DNA of 64,000 bases from Hyphomicrobiales bacterium (GCA_016124805.1 WGND01000003.1:186001-250000), one strand, 5' to 3'. Positions 26,030 to 35,296 are shown, counted from the first letter of the stretch. Numbers and translations: made by a program. Notes: a model not told the origin generated them from the letters alone.

Positions 26030-27853
26030 ATGACGACCCATGTTTCTGCTGCCCATCCTGCTGCTGCAAATGACGAATTGGGGGAGTTGCCGGTCTGGAA
26101 TCTTGCTGATCTCTATGCCGCGCCCGATTCGCCCGAGGTGAAGCGCGATCTGGAGCGCGCCAGCAAGGCAGCCAAGGCATTTGCCGAAGAGCTGCGCGGG
26201 CAGGTGGCCGACATGGCCGCGGCGGCTGATGGCGGCAAGGCGCTGGCCGAAGCGATTGCAACCTATGAAGCGATTGAAGAGCTGCTGGGGCGTTTGATGT
26301 CCTATGCGGGTCTGCTCTATGCCGCCGATACGCAAAACCCGGCGCATGCAAAATTCTATGGCGACATGCAGGGCTCTATCACGGCGATCTCGACCGATCT
26401 GCTGTTTTTCACGCTGGAACTCAACCGCATTGATGACGCGGTGCTGGCGCGCGCGCTGGAAACACCCAAGCTTGCCCATTACGGGCCATGGCTGCGTGAT
26501 CTGCGTACCATGCGTCCCTATCAGCTTTCAGACGAGCTTGAGACATTGCTGCATGAGAAGAGCGTGACAGGTCATTCGGCCTGGAACCGCCTTTTTGACG
26601 ACACTGTCGCGCGCATGCGCTTCGACATAGAGGGTCGTTCGCTGACGATTGAAGCCGCCCTCAACAAATTTTCAAGTCAGGATGGTGCACAGCGCAAGGT
26701 CGCCGCTGACGCCATGGCCAAAACCTTCCAGGAGAATATCGGTCTCTTCACGCTGGTGATGAATACGCTGGTGAAGGACAAGGAAATTGAGGATCGCTGG
26801 CGCGGTCTGAAGGGCAGTGCCGATTCCCGTCATCTGGCCAATTGCGTCGAGCCTGAAGTTGTTGATGCGCTGGCCTCTGCCGTGCGGGCCTCGCATGGCT
26901 CGCTGTCGCATCGCTATTACGCGATGAAGGCCAAATGGCTGGGTCTGGAGCGCCTTGAATATTGGGACCGCAATGCGCCGTTACCGATGTCGGATGAGGC
27001 GCTGATCACATGGGATGAGGCGCGCGAAACCGTGCTCGGTGCCTATGGCGACTTCACACCTTCCATGGCCGAGATTGCCGGGCGCTTCTTTGACTCAGGC
27101 TGGATCGACGCACCGTTGCGACCGGGCAAGGCCACGGGTGCCTTTGCGCATTCGACGGTGCCCAGCGTCCATCCCTATGTGCTGGTCAATTATCAGGGCA
27201 AGACTCGCGATGTGATGACACTTGCCCATGAGCTGGGTCACGGTGTGCATCAGGTGCTGGCCGGCAAGCAGGGCGCGCTGATGTCGAACACGCCGCTGAC
27301 GCTTGCCGAAACGGCCAGTGTCTTTGGCGAAATGCTGACCTTCCGCAAATTGCTGAATGAGACAAAGTCGCCGGCTCAGCGTAAAGCGATGCTGGCTTCC
27401 AAAGTCGAGGACATGATCAACACCGTTGTCCGCCAGACAGCTTTCTATACCTTCGAGCAGCGCATCCATGCCGCCCGTCGTGACGGTGAATTGACGGCGG
27501 AAGATATCGGGCGCATCTGGATGGACGTGCAGGGTGAAAGCCTCGGGCCCTCGATCCATCTGGGTGAGGGCTATGAAACCTACTGGTGCTATATTTCGCA
27601 TTTCATTCATGCGCCTTTCTATGTCTATGCTTATGCCTTTGGTGATTGTCTGGTGAACTCGCTTTACGCGGTTTACGAGCAGAGCGCCGATGGCTTTGCC
27701 GAGCGCTATCTCGATATGCTTGCAGCAGGCGGCACCAAACGGCATCAGGAATTGCTGGCACCCTTTGGGCTTGACGCCAGCGACCCGGCTTTCTGGGACA
27801 GGGGGCTCTCCGTCATCCGTTCACTGATTGACGAGCTTGAGGCCATGGATTGA
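26030..27853 (+). CDS. pepF: M3-family oligoendopeptidase F
   Basis: 607 residues, normal for PepF. The zinc site AHELGHGVHQ (HExxH) lies at about residue 402, with a third ligand expected in the TLAETASVFGEM segment just after it; the N-terminal half is helical. It cleaves short peptides in the cytosol. The start is the ATG at 26030 after a GGAGTTCCG leader. The stop overlaps the start of the UbiB-like gene by one base (TGATG), so the two are coupled in translation. There is no signal peptide. Confidence 0.95.
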   Translation: MTTHVSAAHPAAANDELGELPVWNLADLYAAPDSPEVKRDLERASKAAKAFAEELRGQVADMAAAADGGKALAEAIATYEAIEELLGRLMSYAGLLYAADTQNPAHAKFYGDMQGSITAISTDLLFFTLELNRIDDAVLARALETPKLAHYGPWLRDLRTMRPYQLSDELETLLHEKSVTGHSAWNRLFDDTVARMRFDIEGRSLTIEAALNKFSSQDGAQRKVAADAMAKTFQENIGLFTLVMNTLVKDKEIEDRWRGLKGSADSRHLANCVEPEVVDALASAVRASHGSLSHRYYAMKAKWLGLERLEYWDRNAPLPMSDEALITWDEARETVLGAYGDFTPSMAEIAGRFFDSGWIDAPLRPGKATGAFAHSTVPSVHPYVLVNYQGKTRDVMTLAHELGHGVHQVLAGKQGALMSNTPLTLAETASVFGEMLTFRKLLNETKSPAQRKAMLASKVEDMINTVVRQTAFYTFEQRIHAARRDGELTAEDIGRIWMDVQGESLGPSIHLGEGYETYWCYISHFIHAPFYVYAYAFGDCLVNSLYAVYEQSADGFAERYLDMLAAGGTKRHQELLAPFGLDASDPAFWDRGLSVIRSLIDELEAMD

Positions 27854-29235
27854 TGGCAGACGGGCCCAAAAAGCCGCCCAAGGACAAGGAAGGCAATAAT
27901 CTGGGGCGTCGCGTGCAGCGCTATGCCAAGGTTGGCGCGGGCATGGGCGGCGTGGCCGCGCGTATGGCGGGCAATCGCCTGCTTGGCCGCGAGATGGATG
28001 ACAGCAAGACTGCCCGCGATCTGAAGGCGGCGCTTGGTGGCCTCAAGGGGCCGATCATGAAGGTTGCCCAGATGGTGGCGACCATTCCCGAAGCGGTGCC
28101 GGCGGATTTTGCGCTGGAGCTTGCCGAGTTGCAATCAGCAGCGCCGCCCATGGGCTGGCCCTTCGTCAAGCGCCGCATGAAGGCAGAGCTGGGTGCGGGC
28201 TGGGAGGCAAAGTTCAAAGCCTTTGAGCGTGAAGCCGCTGCCGCCGCCTCGCTGGGGCAGGTGCATCGCGCGGTGGCGCTTGACGGGCGCAAGCTTGCCG
28301 TGAAGCTGCAATATCCCGACATGCAGTCAGCCGTTGATGCTGATCTCAATCAGTTGGGCGTTGTTTTTTCCATTCATCGTCGACTCGACAAGGCCTTTGA
28401 TACGCGCGAAATCTACGCGGAAATTGGTGAGCGTCTGCGGGAGGAACTCGACTACAAGCGCGAGGCCGCGCATATACGTCTCTATGCGCAAATTTTTGCC
28501 GATGAGCCCCGCATTGATGTGCCGGAGACATTGCCTGACCTTTCGACCGGACGGCTGCTGACCATGACATGGCTGGACGGGACACCGCTTCTGGCCTATC
28601 GCGACCATCCGCTGGCGCAACGCAATGCCATTGCCCAGACGATGTTTTCAGCCTGGTGGCATCCCCTCAGCCGCTATGGCGTCATTCACGGCGATCCGCA
28701 TCTGGGCAACTATGCGGTGCGTGAAAGCGGCAATGATCTCGGGATCAATCTTCTCGACTATGGCTGCATACGTATTTTTCCGGCCACATTTGTTGAGGGT
28801 GTGGTGGAGCTCTATCGCGCGCTGGAATCAGATGATCGTGATCGTGCCGCCCATGCCTATGAGATCTGGGGCTTCAAATCGCTGACGCATGAGCTCGTCG
28901 AGGCGCTGAATATGTGGGCGAAGTTTATTTACGGGCCGATGCTGGATGATCGTGTGCGATCCATCGCCGATGGGGTGAGCCCGGCTGAATATGGCCGCAA
29001 GGAAGCCTTTACGGTGCATCAGCGGCTTCGCGAGTTGGGGCCGGTGACGCCACCGCGCGAATTTGTTTTCATGGACCGCGCCGCCATCGGCCTTGGCGGT
29101 GTTTTCCTGCATCTGGGTGCGGAATTGAATTTTTATCGGCTCTTTAACGAGACGATTGAGGCCTTTGACCGGGCGCAGCTTGAAAAGCGGCAGGCGTCCG
29201 CGCTAAAGAAGGCGGGCGTACCGGGGCCCCTCTAG
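27853..29235 (+). CDS. AarF/ABC1/UbiB-family atypical kinase
   Basis: 460 residues from the ATG that overlaps the pepF stop. The UbiB fold shows the Ala-rich nucleotide loop (AAAAASLGQVHRA), the catalytic LAVKLQYP Lys, the HGDPHLGNYA loop and LLDYGC metal site. The usual N-terminal KxGQ motif is K70-V-A-Q73, with Ala for Gly. It lacks the C-terminal transmembrane helices of classical UbiB, so it is a soluble or peripheral member of the ADCK/COQ8 group. Such kinases or ATPases support quinone or lipid metabolism; the target here is unknown. Coupling to pepF is notable. Confidence 0.93.
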   Translation: MADGPKKPPKDKEGNNLGRRVQRYAKVGAGMGGVAARMAGNRLLGREMDDSKTARDLKAALGGLKGPIMKVAQMVATIPEAVPADFALELAELQSAAPPMGWPFVKRRMKAELGAGWEAKFKAFEREAAAAASLGQVHRAVALDGRKLAVKLQYPDMQSAVDADLNQLGVVFSIHRRLDKAFDTREIYAEIGERLREELDYKREAAHIRLYAQIFADEPRIDVPETLPDLSTGRLLTMTWLDGTPLLAYRDHPLAQRNAIAQTMFSAWWHPLSRYGVIHGDPHLGNYAVRESGNDLGINLLDYGCIRIFPATFVEGVVELYRALESDDRDRAAHAYEIWGFKSLTHELVEALNMWAKFIYGPMLDDRVRSIADGVSPAEYGRKEAFTVHQRLRELGPVTPPREFVFMDRAAIGLGGVFLHLGAELNFYRLFNETIEAFDRAQLEKRQASALKKAGVPGPL

Positions 29236-29268
29236 CCTTCCTCTCTGCGCCCCGAGAAAGGCACTCCC

Positions 29269-29712
29269 ATGACCGATGACCTGCTTGAAGAACATGACAT
29301 GCCGATCCCGGAGGGCTATCAGCAGCTCAACTGGCTGCGTGGTTTCGGTCGCCAGATCGGTCCGCTCTATGAAAAAATCGACACCGAGGGTGCCTATGTC
29401 CGTGCCTTTCTGGTGGAAGAACATCACACCAACGGGATGGGCAATTGCCATGGCGGCATGCTGATGTCCTTTGCCGATATGGCCTTTGGCCATGCTGTCA
29501 GCATCAGGCTGCATCGCTACTGGGTGACGGTGCGGCTGCTGACCGATTTTGTTTCCGGTGCCAAGCTCGGTGAATGGGTCGAGGGCACCGGTGTCATTGT
29601 GGGTGAGGAAGATGATTTCATCACCGTACAGGGACGCATCTGGTGCGGGGATCGCACGATCATGAGCGGGACGGGTGTCTTCAAGGCGCTTGGCGAGAGG
29701 CCGGCCAAGTGA
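29269..29712 (+). CDS. PaaI-type hot-dog thioesterase
   Basis: 147 residues with a single hot-dog domain: [20 protein letters not shown] is the family's active-site segment (HGG with a following Asp), and [21 protein letters not shown] and FKALGE complete the fold. It hydrolyses acyl-CoA thioesters in the cytosol; the chain length is unknown. It lies 33 bases after the UbiB-like gene and overlaps the next hydrolase by four bases (GTGA), forming one operon with it. Confidence 0.93.
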   Translation: MTDDLLEEHDMPIPEGYQQLNWLRGFGRQIGPLYEKIDTEGAYVRAFLVEEHHTNGMGNCHGGMLMSFADMAFGHAVSIRLHRYWVTVRLLTDFVSGAKLGEWVEGTGVIVGEEDDFITVQGRIWCGDRTIMSGTGVFKALGERPAK

Positions 29713-30692
29713 GCAACAAATTCGAGCTGATGCCGGGCGATGAAGAAGGTCCGGCCATCACGGAGCCGCCCCACTGGTTCACCAATGCCATCAATGTGGA
29801 ACCGGAAAGCCGCCGCATCGACGTGCGTGGTGCCTCCATTCACTATCTGCGCTGGGGCGCGCGAGACAAGCCCGGCCTGCTGCTGGTGCATGGCAATGGC
29901 GCGCATGCCCGCTGGTGGTCCTTTGTGGCGCCGTTTCTGGCGCGCGAATATTCGGTTGCCGCGATTGATATTTCCGGCATGGGTGACAGCGACTGGCGCG
30001 AGGAATATTCGCTTGAAGTTTTCGCCGAGGAACAGATGGCCGTCTGCGAAGATGCCGGCTTCTTTGCGCATAGCGAACCGCCGGTCATCGTCGGGCATTC
30101 TTTCGGTGGTTTTGTCACCATTCTGACGGGCTCGCTTTATGGCGACCGGTTGGCGGGCACGGTGATTGTCGACAGTCCCGTCAATCCGCCCGACAAGCCG
30201 CGCCCGGGGCCGAGCAGCCGCGGACTGGCGCACAAAATCTATCCTGATTTTGAAACCGCCAAAGGCCGCTTCCGGCTGGCGCCGCCCCAGCCTTGCGAAA
30301 ATCTCTATATTGTCGATTATATCGCCCGTCATTCGCTGCGCGAGGTCGAGAGACCGGAAGGCGGCACGGGCTGGAGCTGGAAATTTGATCCCTCCATCTG
30401 GCGGCGATTCGAACTCGGCGATATTGGCGCCAAGCTGGCCGCGACACGCTGCCGGATTGCGATCATGCGCGGTGAACACTCGATTTTGCTGCCGCCTGAA
30501 GTCGGCGAATATATGTTCGGGCTTCTGGGGCGGGCAGCCCCGGTGATCGAGGTGCCCCAGGCGCGTCATCATGTGATGCTCGACCAGCCTCTGGCCTTTG
30601 TGGCGGCGCTTCGGGCCCTGCTGGCGGACTGGAACCATTCCGATCCGTTGCGGCGCATTGTGGGGGCGGGCGCACCGCCCAAAAGCCTTTAA
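29709..30692 (+). CDS. Alpha/beta hydrolase (paralogue of 9185-10207)
   Basis: 327 residues from GTG at 29709, which overlaps the thioesterase stop (GTGA). Motifs are [20 protein letters not shown], nucleophile elbow GHSFGG, and a late RHHVMLDQ segment for the catalytic His. A long insertion with [17 protein letters not shown] forms the lid. These blocks are shared nearly word for word with the hydrolase 20 kb away, so the two are paralogues by a fairly old duplication. An upstream frame extension exists but has no family support. The substrate is unknown; the thioesterase neighbour suggests acyl compounds. Confidence 0.93.
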   Translation: MSNKFELMPGDEEGPAITEPPHWFTNAINVEPESRRIDVRGASIHYLRWGARDKPGLLLVHGNGAHARWWSFVAPFLAREYSVAAIDISGMGDSDWREEYSLEVFAEEQMAVCEDAGFFAHSEPPVIVGHSFGGFVTILTGSLYGDRLAGTVIVDSPVNPPDKPRPGPSSRGLAHKIYPDFETAKGRFRLAPPQPCENLYIVDYIARHSLREVERPEGGTGWSWKFDPSIWRRFELGDIGAKLAATRCRIAIMRGEHSILLPPEVGEYMFGLLGRAAPVIEVPQARHHVMLDQPLAFVAALRALLADWNHSDPLRRIVGAGAPPKSL

Positions 30693-30752
30693 AACGGATT
30701 TTTTGTGTACAAGTTCTGTTTGATCCTGCACAGGGGCGCTTGACCGGAATGC

Positions 30753-30780
30753 TTGCCCCTGTCAGACCTTTTGCTATAGT
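30753..30780 (+). promoter_or_regulatory. Possible promoter of the cytochrome oxidase subunit IV gene
   Basis: TTGCCC (30753-30758) and TATAGT (30775-30780) are separated by 16 bases, followed by a hairpin CCGCCCTG / CAGGGCGGG and a GGAGG ribosome site. The spacing is slightly short, so this is tentative. Confidence 0.4.
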
Positions 30781-30830
30781 CCGCCCTGCTCTGTGCGCAG
30801 GGCGGGCCGGTGTTCAGGAGGCAGGATATT

Positions 30831-30980
30831 ATGACAGCAGAAAAATCAGATTCCGGTTGGAGCCCAACCATGAATAGCCAGGAGCATCTCTCCACCTATG
30901 AGAGCTTCATCTCGATGTCCAAGTTTGGCATTGTCGCCATTGCGGCCATCCTTGTCTTGATGGCAATTTTCCTCCTCTGA
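30831..30980 (+). CDS. aa3-type cytochrome c oxidase subunit IV (small peptide)
   Basis: A 49-residue peptide: a polar N-terminus, then HLSTYESFISMSKFG leading into a single hydrophobic helix (IVAIAAILVLMAIFLL). This is the aa3-type oxidase subunit IV family, whose one helix packs against the core of the terminal oxidase in the inner membrane of alphaproteobacteria. AGGAGGCAGG precedes the ATG. As in relatives, it lies apart from the other cox genes and just ahead of the pnt operon. It is shorter than the usual ORF cut-off and is easily missed. Confidence 0.92.
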   Translation: MTAEKSDSGWSPTMNSQEHLSTYESFISMSKFGIVAIAAILVLMAIFLL

Positions 30981-31153
30981 CTATAGGCTTTACGTCTGAC
31001 CTGTCGTGGCCTTGGGCTGGCAGGCATTGTATCCGCGTAAATCCGTATCAAGACCGGCGCATGCTAAAACATGGGCCGCCCAGGAACAGCAGGCTTGGAG
31101 CGCATGGGTTGCTGACCCGTGTGACCTTTCATCGCTAAACAGGCAATACGCAC

Positions 31154-32287
31154 ATGAAACTTGCGATCACCAAAGAGCGGCTCGACGGTGAGACCCGCGT
31201 TGCGGCTTCCGTTGAAACCGTGAAAAAGCTGTCAGCGCTGGGCTTCGACGTGATTGTCGAATCCGGCGCAGGCGCGCATGCCAGCATTTCCGATGCGCTT
31301 TATCAGGAAGCCGGGGCGACGATTGCGTCCACCGAAGCCGATGCGCTGAAAGATGCCGACATCGTTTTCAAGGTGCGTGCACCAGGCGCCGATGAGGTGA
31401 CCCTGATGAAGCGCGGGGCGATGGTTGTTGCCATCATGAACCCTTATGACGACAAGACCCGCATCCAGTCCTATGCCACGGCGGGGCTGAATGCCTTTGC
31501 CATGGAATTCATGCCGCGCATCACGCGCGCCCAGTCGATGGACGTTCTGTCCTCCCAGTCCAATCTGGCTGGCTACAAAGCCGTCATCAATGCAGCTGCC
31601 GCCTTTACCCGCGCCATGCCGATGATGATGACAGCGGCGGGCACCATTGCACCGGCCCGTGCCTTTATCATGGGCGTGGGTGTGGCAGGCCTTCAGGCTA
31701 TTGCCACGGCCAAGCGTCTGGGCTGCATCGTGACGGCGACGGACGTGCGCGCGACAACCAAGGAACAGGTCGAAAGCCTTGGCGGCACCTTCATCATGGT
31801 CGAGTCCGACGAGACCGGCGATGGCGGCGGCGGCTATGCCAAGGAAATGAGCGACGACTACAAGCGCCGTCAGGCCGAACTTGTGGCCGAGCATCTCAAG
31901 AAGCAGGACCTTGTGATCACGACGGCGCTGATCCCCGGTCGTCCCGCGCCTGTGCTTGTGACCGAAGAAATGGTCAAGAGCATGAAGCCCGGCTCGATTA
32001 TCGTCGATCTGGCCGCCGAGCGTGGTGGCAACTGCCCGCTCACAGAAGCCGGCAAGACTGTTGTGAAGCATGGTGTGACCATTATCGGCGAGTTGAATGT
32101 CGCTGGTCAGCTGGCGGTCGACGCCTCGGCGCTTTACGCAAAAAATCTACTCAACTTCATCACACCGCTGATCGACAAGGAGACGAAGTCTCTGGCGATC
32201 AACTGGGAAGATGAAATCATTACTGGCACGGCTTTGACGAAGGACGGGGCTATCATCCACCCGTCGCTTCGCGAGGGAGGCAACTGA
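31154..32287 (+). CDS. pntAA: NAD(P) transhydrogenase subunit alpha part 1 (dI domain)
   Basis: 377 residues covering the NAD(H)-binding dI domain. Markers are MKLAITKERLDGETRVAA at the start, ALGFDVIVESGAGAHAS, AYKAVINAAA-like NLAGYKAVINAAA, the GVGVAGLQAIATAKRLG dinucleotide loop and ATDVRATTKEQVESLGG. The transmembrane part is encoded separately by pntAB, the split form found in many alphaproteobacteria. The complex couples proton entry to hydride transfer from NADH to NADP+. Stop and the next start overlap by one base (TGATG). Confidence 0.97.
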   Translation: MKLAITKERLDGETRVAASVETVKKLSALGFDVIVESGAGAHASISDALYQEAGATIASTEADALKDADIVFKVRAPGADEVTLMKRGAMVVAIMNPYDDKTRIQSYATAGLNAFAMEFMPRITRAQSMDVLSSQSNLAGYKAVINAAAAFTRAMPMMMTAAGTIAPARAFIMGVGVAGLQAIATAKRLGCIVTATDVRATTKEQVESLGGTFIMVESDETGDGGGGYAKEMSDDYKRRQAELVAEHLKKQDLVITTALIPGRPAPVLVTEEMVKSMKPGSIIVDLAAERGGNCPLTEAGKTVVKHGVTIIGELNVAGQLAVDASALYAKNLLNFITPLIDKETKSLAINWEDEIITGTALTKDGAIIHPSLREGGN

Positions 32288-32604
32288 TGGAAGCGGCAGT
32301 CATCGATCCTTTCGTCTTTCGACTCGCGATCTTCGTTCTCGCGATTTTCGTTGGATATTACGTGGTGTGGAGCGTTACGCCTGCACTTCACACACCGCTC
32401 ATGTCGGTCACCAACGCCATCTCGTCCGTCATCATCGTGGGTGCACTGATTGCGGTGGGCGTTGATCTTGATCAGGCAGGTGAAGCCGGTTGGCTTTCCA
32501 AGGGCTTTGGCTTCGTTGCGGTGATCCTTGCCGCCGTCAATATTTTCGGCGGCTTCCTGGTCACGCAGCGCATGCTTGCCATGTACAAGAAAAAAGAACG
32601 CTGA
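32287..32604 (+). CDS. pntAB: NAD(P) transhydrogenase subunit alpha part 2 (membrane domain)
   Basis: 105 residues with three to four hydrophobic helices. The segment VVWSVTPALHTPLMSVTNAI is the family's most conserved block, followed by VGALIAVG and a helix near the end. It is the alpha part of the proton channel (dII) of the membrane-bound transhydrogenase. It starts inside the pntAA stop codon and is followed by pntB 12 bases later, so all three are made from one transcript. Confidence 0.96.
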   Translation: MEAAVIDPFVFRLAIFVLAIFVGYYVVWSVTPALHTPLMSVTNAISSVIIVGALIAVGVDLDQAGEAGWLSKGFGFVAVILAAVNIFGGFLVTQRMLAMYKKKER

Positions 32605-32616
32605 GGGGGCGGAACC

Positions 32617-34014
32617 ATGTCCATCAATCTGGCTGCCCTACTTTATCTGGCATCGGGCGTGCTGTTCATTCTGGCCCTGCGCGGCCTCTCGTCACCTGAG
32701 ACGGCGCGCAGCGGCAACCGCTTCGGCATGATCGGTATGGTCATTGCCATCGTCACGACTTTCGCCGTGCTTCAGGCACAGAACACGATCACCTGGACGC
32801 TTATTGTGGTGGCCCTGGTGATCGGCGGCGGTATCGGTGCGGTGATTGCCCGTCGCATTGCCATGACATCCATGCCGCAGCTTGTGGCGGCCTTCCATTC
32901 GCTGGTTGGTCTGGCAGCTGTGCTTGTTGCCTGGGGCGCTTTCTTTTCGCCTGCCGCTTATGGCATCGGCGAGCCGGGAGCGATCCATGGCGGCAATATT
33001 GTTGAAATGGCGCTGGGTGTGGCGATCGGTGCGATCACCTTCTCGGGCTCGCTCATTGCCTTTGCCAAGCTCAATGGCAACATGTCGGGGGCTTCGATCA
33101 TGCTGCCCGGTCGGCATGTGATCAATGCAGCGCTGGCGGCCGCGATTGTGGGCGGCGTCATCTATATGGTGGTCGACCAGTCGGTTGAGCTTTTTGTCGT
33201 GATCACGATCCTGTCCTTCATTCTGGGCTTCCTGATCATCATCCCGATTGGCGGCGCCGACATGCCGGTTGTGGTGTCGATGCTGAATTCCTATTCGGGT
33301 TGGGCAGCGGCCGGTATCGGCTTCACGCTGGGCAATCTGGCGCTCATCATCACTGGTGCGCTGGTGGGTTCCTCGGGCGCCATTCTCAGCTACATCATGT
33401 GCAAGGGCATGAACCGCTCTTTCATCAGTGTCATCCTTGGCGGCTTTGGGGCGGATGCGGCGGCGGCTGGCGACGGCCATGTGGAGACACGTCCCGTCAA
33501 AATCGGTTCGGCGGATGATGCCGCCTTCATCATGAAGAATGCCGGTTCGGTCATCATCGTGCCGGGTTACGGCATGGCGGTGGCGCAGGCGCAGCATTCG
33601 CTGAAGGAAATGACGGACATTCTGAAGAAGGAAGGCGTGAAGATTTCCTACGCCATCCATCCTGTTGCCGGTCGTATGCCGGGCCACATGAATGTGTTGC
33701 TGGCCGAAGCCAATGTGCCCTATGACGAAGTGTTCGAGCTGGAAGACATCAACAACCAGTTCAGCCAGGCCGATGTGGCCTTTGTGATCGGCGCCAATGA
33801 CGTGACCAATCCGTCGGCAAAGACCGATCCGTCGAGCCCGATTTTCGGCATGCCTATCCTCGATGTCGAAAAGGCTCGTACGGTGCTTTTCGTCAAGCGC
33901 GGTATGGGTTCAGGCTATGCCGGTGTGGAGAACGAGCTTTTCTTCCGCGACAACACCATGATGCTTTTTGGCGATGCCAAGAAGATGGTCGAGGAAATCA
34001 TCAAGTCTCTCTGA
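32617..34014 (+). CDS. pntB: NAD(P) transhydrogenase subunit beta
   Basis: 465 residues: about nine hydrophobic helices (1-260), then the NADP(H)-binding dIII domain with IIVPGYGMAVAQAQ, HPVAGRMPGHMNVLLAEA and IGANDVTNPSAKTDP, which define the family. It completes the proton-translocating transhydrogenase, which supplies NADPH for biosynthesis and glutathione. GGGGGCGGAACC precedes the ATG. The operon ends in a terminator at 34045. No other gene belongs to it except perhaps the oxidase peptide upstream. Confidence 0.97.
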   Translation: MSINLAALLYLASGVLFILALRGLSSPETARSGNRFGMIGMVIAIVTTFAVLQAQNTITWTLIVVALVIGGGIGAVIARRIAMTSMPQLVAAFHSLVGLAAVLVAWGAFFSPAAYGIGEPGAIHGGNIVEMALGVAIGAITFSGSLIAFAKLNGNMSGASIMLPGRHVINAALAAAIVGGVIYMVVDQSVELFVVITILSFILGFLIIIPIGGADMPVVVSMLNSYSGWAAAGIGFTLGNLALIITGALVGSSGAILSYIMCKGMNRSFISVILGGFGADAAAAGDGHVETRPVKIGSADDAAFIMKNAGSVIIVPGYGMAVAQAQHSLKEMTDILKKEGVKISYAIHPVAGRMPGHMNVLLAEANVPYDEVFELEDINNQFSQADVAFVIGANDVTNPSAKTDPSSPIFGMPILDVEKARTVLFVKRGMGSGYAGVENELFFRDNTMMLFGDAKKMVEEIIKSL

Positions 34015-34044
34015 GCTTTGCCAGCCATTTGAAATCACCACTGA

Positions 34045-34075
34045 CAGGCGGCTCCCTCAAGAGCCGCCTGTTTTG
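34045..34075 (+). terminator. Intrinsic terminator of the pnt operon
   Basis: CAGGCGGCTC (34045-34054) pairs perfectly with GAGCCGCCTG (34061-34070) around CCTCAA, followed by TTTTG. Confidence 0.9.
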
Positions 34076-34139
34076 TATTGCGTCTTGGCTTGTTCATGTG
34101 AAACTTGTTTTCTGAACAGATGTTCGACGGGACAGGACG

Positions 34140-34490
34140 ATGGATATTTATCACGGCTGGTGCGACCTCAAGCCCGGCATCCGCGACATGGAATTTGTGG
34201 AGGCCTTCACCCAGTATATGGAAATGCTGGAGCAGGAAGGCGTGATTGCGGGCTGGCGCCTGATGCGCAAGAAGCTGGGGCTGGCACCGAAGCATCTGGG
34301 CGAATTTCATTTCATGATTGAGGTGACCGACCTGACCCAGCTCGACAGCGCCTTTGACTGGGTGGCGACGCGGGCCGACCCTGTTGAGATAGAGCATTTC
34401 AGCGTCAATTCGCTGGTCGAGAATATTACTTTTGCGCTTTACCGGGATTTCCCGGATCCGGTGCGAGAGCGCGGCGAGGAACGGTTCTGA
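34140..34490 (+). CDS. Small conserved protein (DUF6614-like)
   Basis: 116 residues with a compact alpha/beta pattern. It starts MDIYHGWCDLKPGIRDMEFV and contains RLMRKKLGLAPKHLGEFHFM and VNSLVENITFALYRDFPDP. I believe this is the family named DUF6614, an alphaproteobacterial protein that looks like a dimeric ferredoxin-like fold, but the name is from memory. The function is unknown. The next gene, an acetyltransferase, starts one base after its stop, so they are almost certainly co-transcribed. Confidence 0.8.
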   Translation: MDIYHGWCDLKPGIRDMEFVEAFTQYMEMLEQEGVIAGWRLMRKKLGLAPKHLGEFHFMIEVTDLTQLDSAFDWVATRADPVEIEHFSVNSLVENITFALYRDFPDPVRERGEERF

Positions 34491-34491
34491 T

Positions 34492-34974
34492 ATGAATGAT
34501 GTTGTGATCCGGCTGGCTAAGCCCGCCGACCGTGCCACCCTGATTTCGCTCATGGGTGAATTGCATGACGCCGAGACGCTGCTTGAAAGCAATCGCGCGA
34601 CGGGTGCTGAGTCGGCCGAGAGCCATCACGACTATATCGAGTCTGAAATCGCCAAGCTTGGCGGGACGACATTTGTGGCCGAAGAGGGCGGACAGGTAGT
34701 CGGGTTTCTCGCTTATACGATTGAGGAAGACCCCGGCACCTTTGTACGGCCCGAGAGGCGGCGTCACGGCATGATCTGGGATATCAGTGTCAGCGCTGCC
34801 ATGCGGGGGCGTGGGCTTGGCAGAGAGCTTGTGAGCGCTGCCGAGGCCGATCTGGCGACCAAGGGTGTCAACGAGATGCGGCTTTATGTGCTGGCCAATA
34901 ACAAGCGGGCACAGGCGCTCTACCGCGAGCTCGGCTATGGTGAATATGAATACATCATGGCCAAGCGGTTCTGA
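34492..34974 (+). CDS. GNAT-family N-acetyltransferase
   Basis: 160 residues from ATG at 34492. The GNAT fold is complete: an N-terminal VIRLAKPADRATLI, a central WDISVSAAMRGRGLGRELVSAAE with the acetyl-CoA pyrophosphate loop R-G-x-G-x-G/A (GRGLGR), and a final LYVLANNKRAQALYRELGY motif B. The substrate is unknown. An earlier in-frame start at 34432 would run into the previous gene and lacks support. A terminator lies 23 bases downstream. Confidence 0.92.
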   Translation: MNDVVIRLAKPADRATLISLMGELHDAETLLESNRATGAESAESHHDYIESEIAKLGGTTFVAEEGGQVVGFLAYTIEEDPGTFVRPERRRHGMIWDISVSAAMRGRGLGRELVSAAEADLATKGVNEMRLYVLANNKRAQALYRELGYGEYEYIMAKRF

Positions 34975-34996
34975 GTCACGCTTGAGTGGTCAACAC

Positions 34997-35026
34997 AAAA
35001 ACGCCCCCTGAAAAGGGGGCGTTTTG
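34997..35026. terminator. Bidirectional intrinsic terminator
   Basis: AAAACGCCCCC pairs with GGGGGCGTTTT around TGAAAA. T runs flank both sides, so it can stop the acetyltransferase (+) and rpsU (-) transcripts, which converge here. Confidence 0.88.
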
Positions 35027-35065
35027 TCGTTTCAGAGACCGGTCAGCTTGTGACCTGTTTGAAAA

Positions 35066-35296
35066 TCAGGGCCGCGAAGGCTTGGGCGCCGGGATGCCGG
35101 ATTCGCGCTGGGCGCGCTTGCGGGCCAGCTTGCGGGCGCGGCGAATGGCTTCAGCCTTTTCGCGGGCGCGCTTCTCGGAGGGCTTCTCGTAGAAATTGCG
35201 CAGCTTCATTTCGCGGAAGACACCTTCGCGCTGAAGCTTCTTTTTCAGTGCCTTCATGGCCTGATCGACATTGTTATCGCGGACGAGTACCTGCAC
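35066..35296 (-). CDS. rpsU: 30S ribosomal protein S21
   Basis: 76 residues from GTG at 35296: [20 protein letters not shown], then [20 protein letters not shown] and a long basic C-terminal helix, the hallmark of S21. GTG is chosen because S21 proteins start here and GCAGGAA lies just before it; the frame is open further upstream. S21 binds near the mRNA exit site of the 30S subunit and helps base pairing with mRNA. It is divergent from def and has its own promoter at 35365-35393. Confidence 0.95.
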   Translation of the reverse strand: MQVLVRDNNVDQAMKALKKKLQREGVFREMKLRNFYEKPSEKRAREKAEAIRRARKLARKRAQRESGIPAPKPSRP

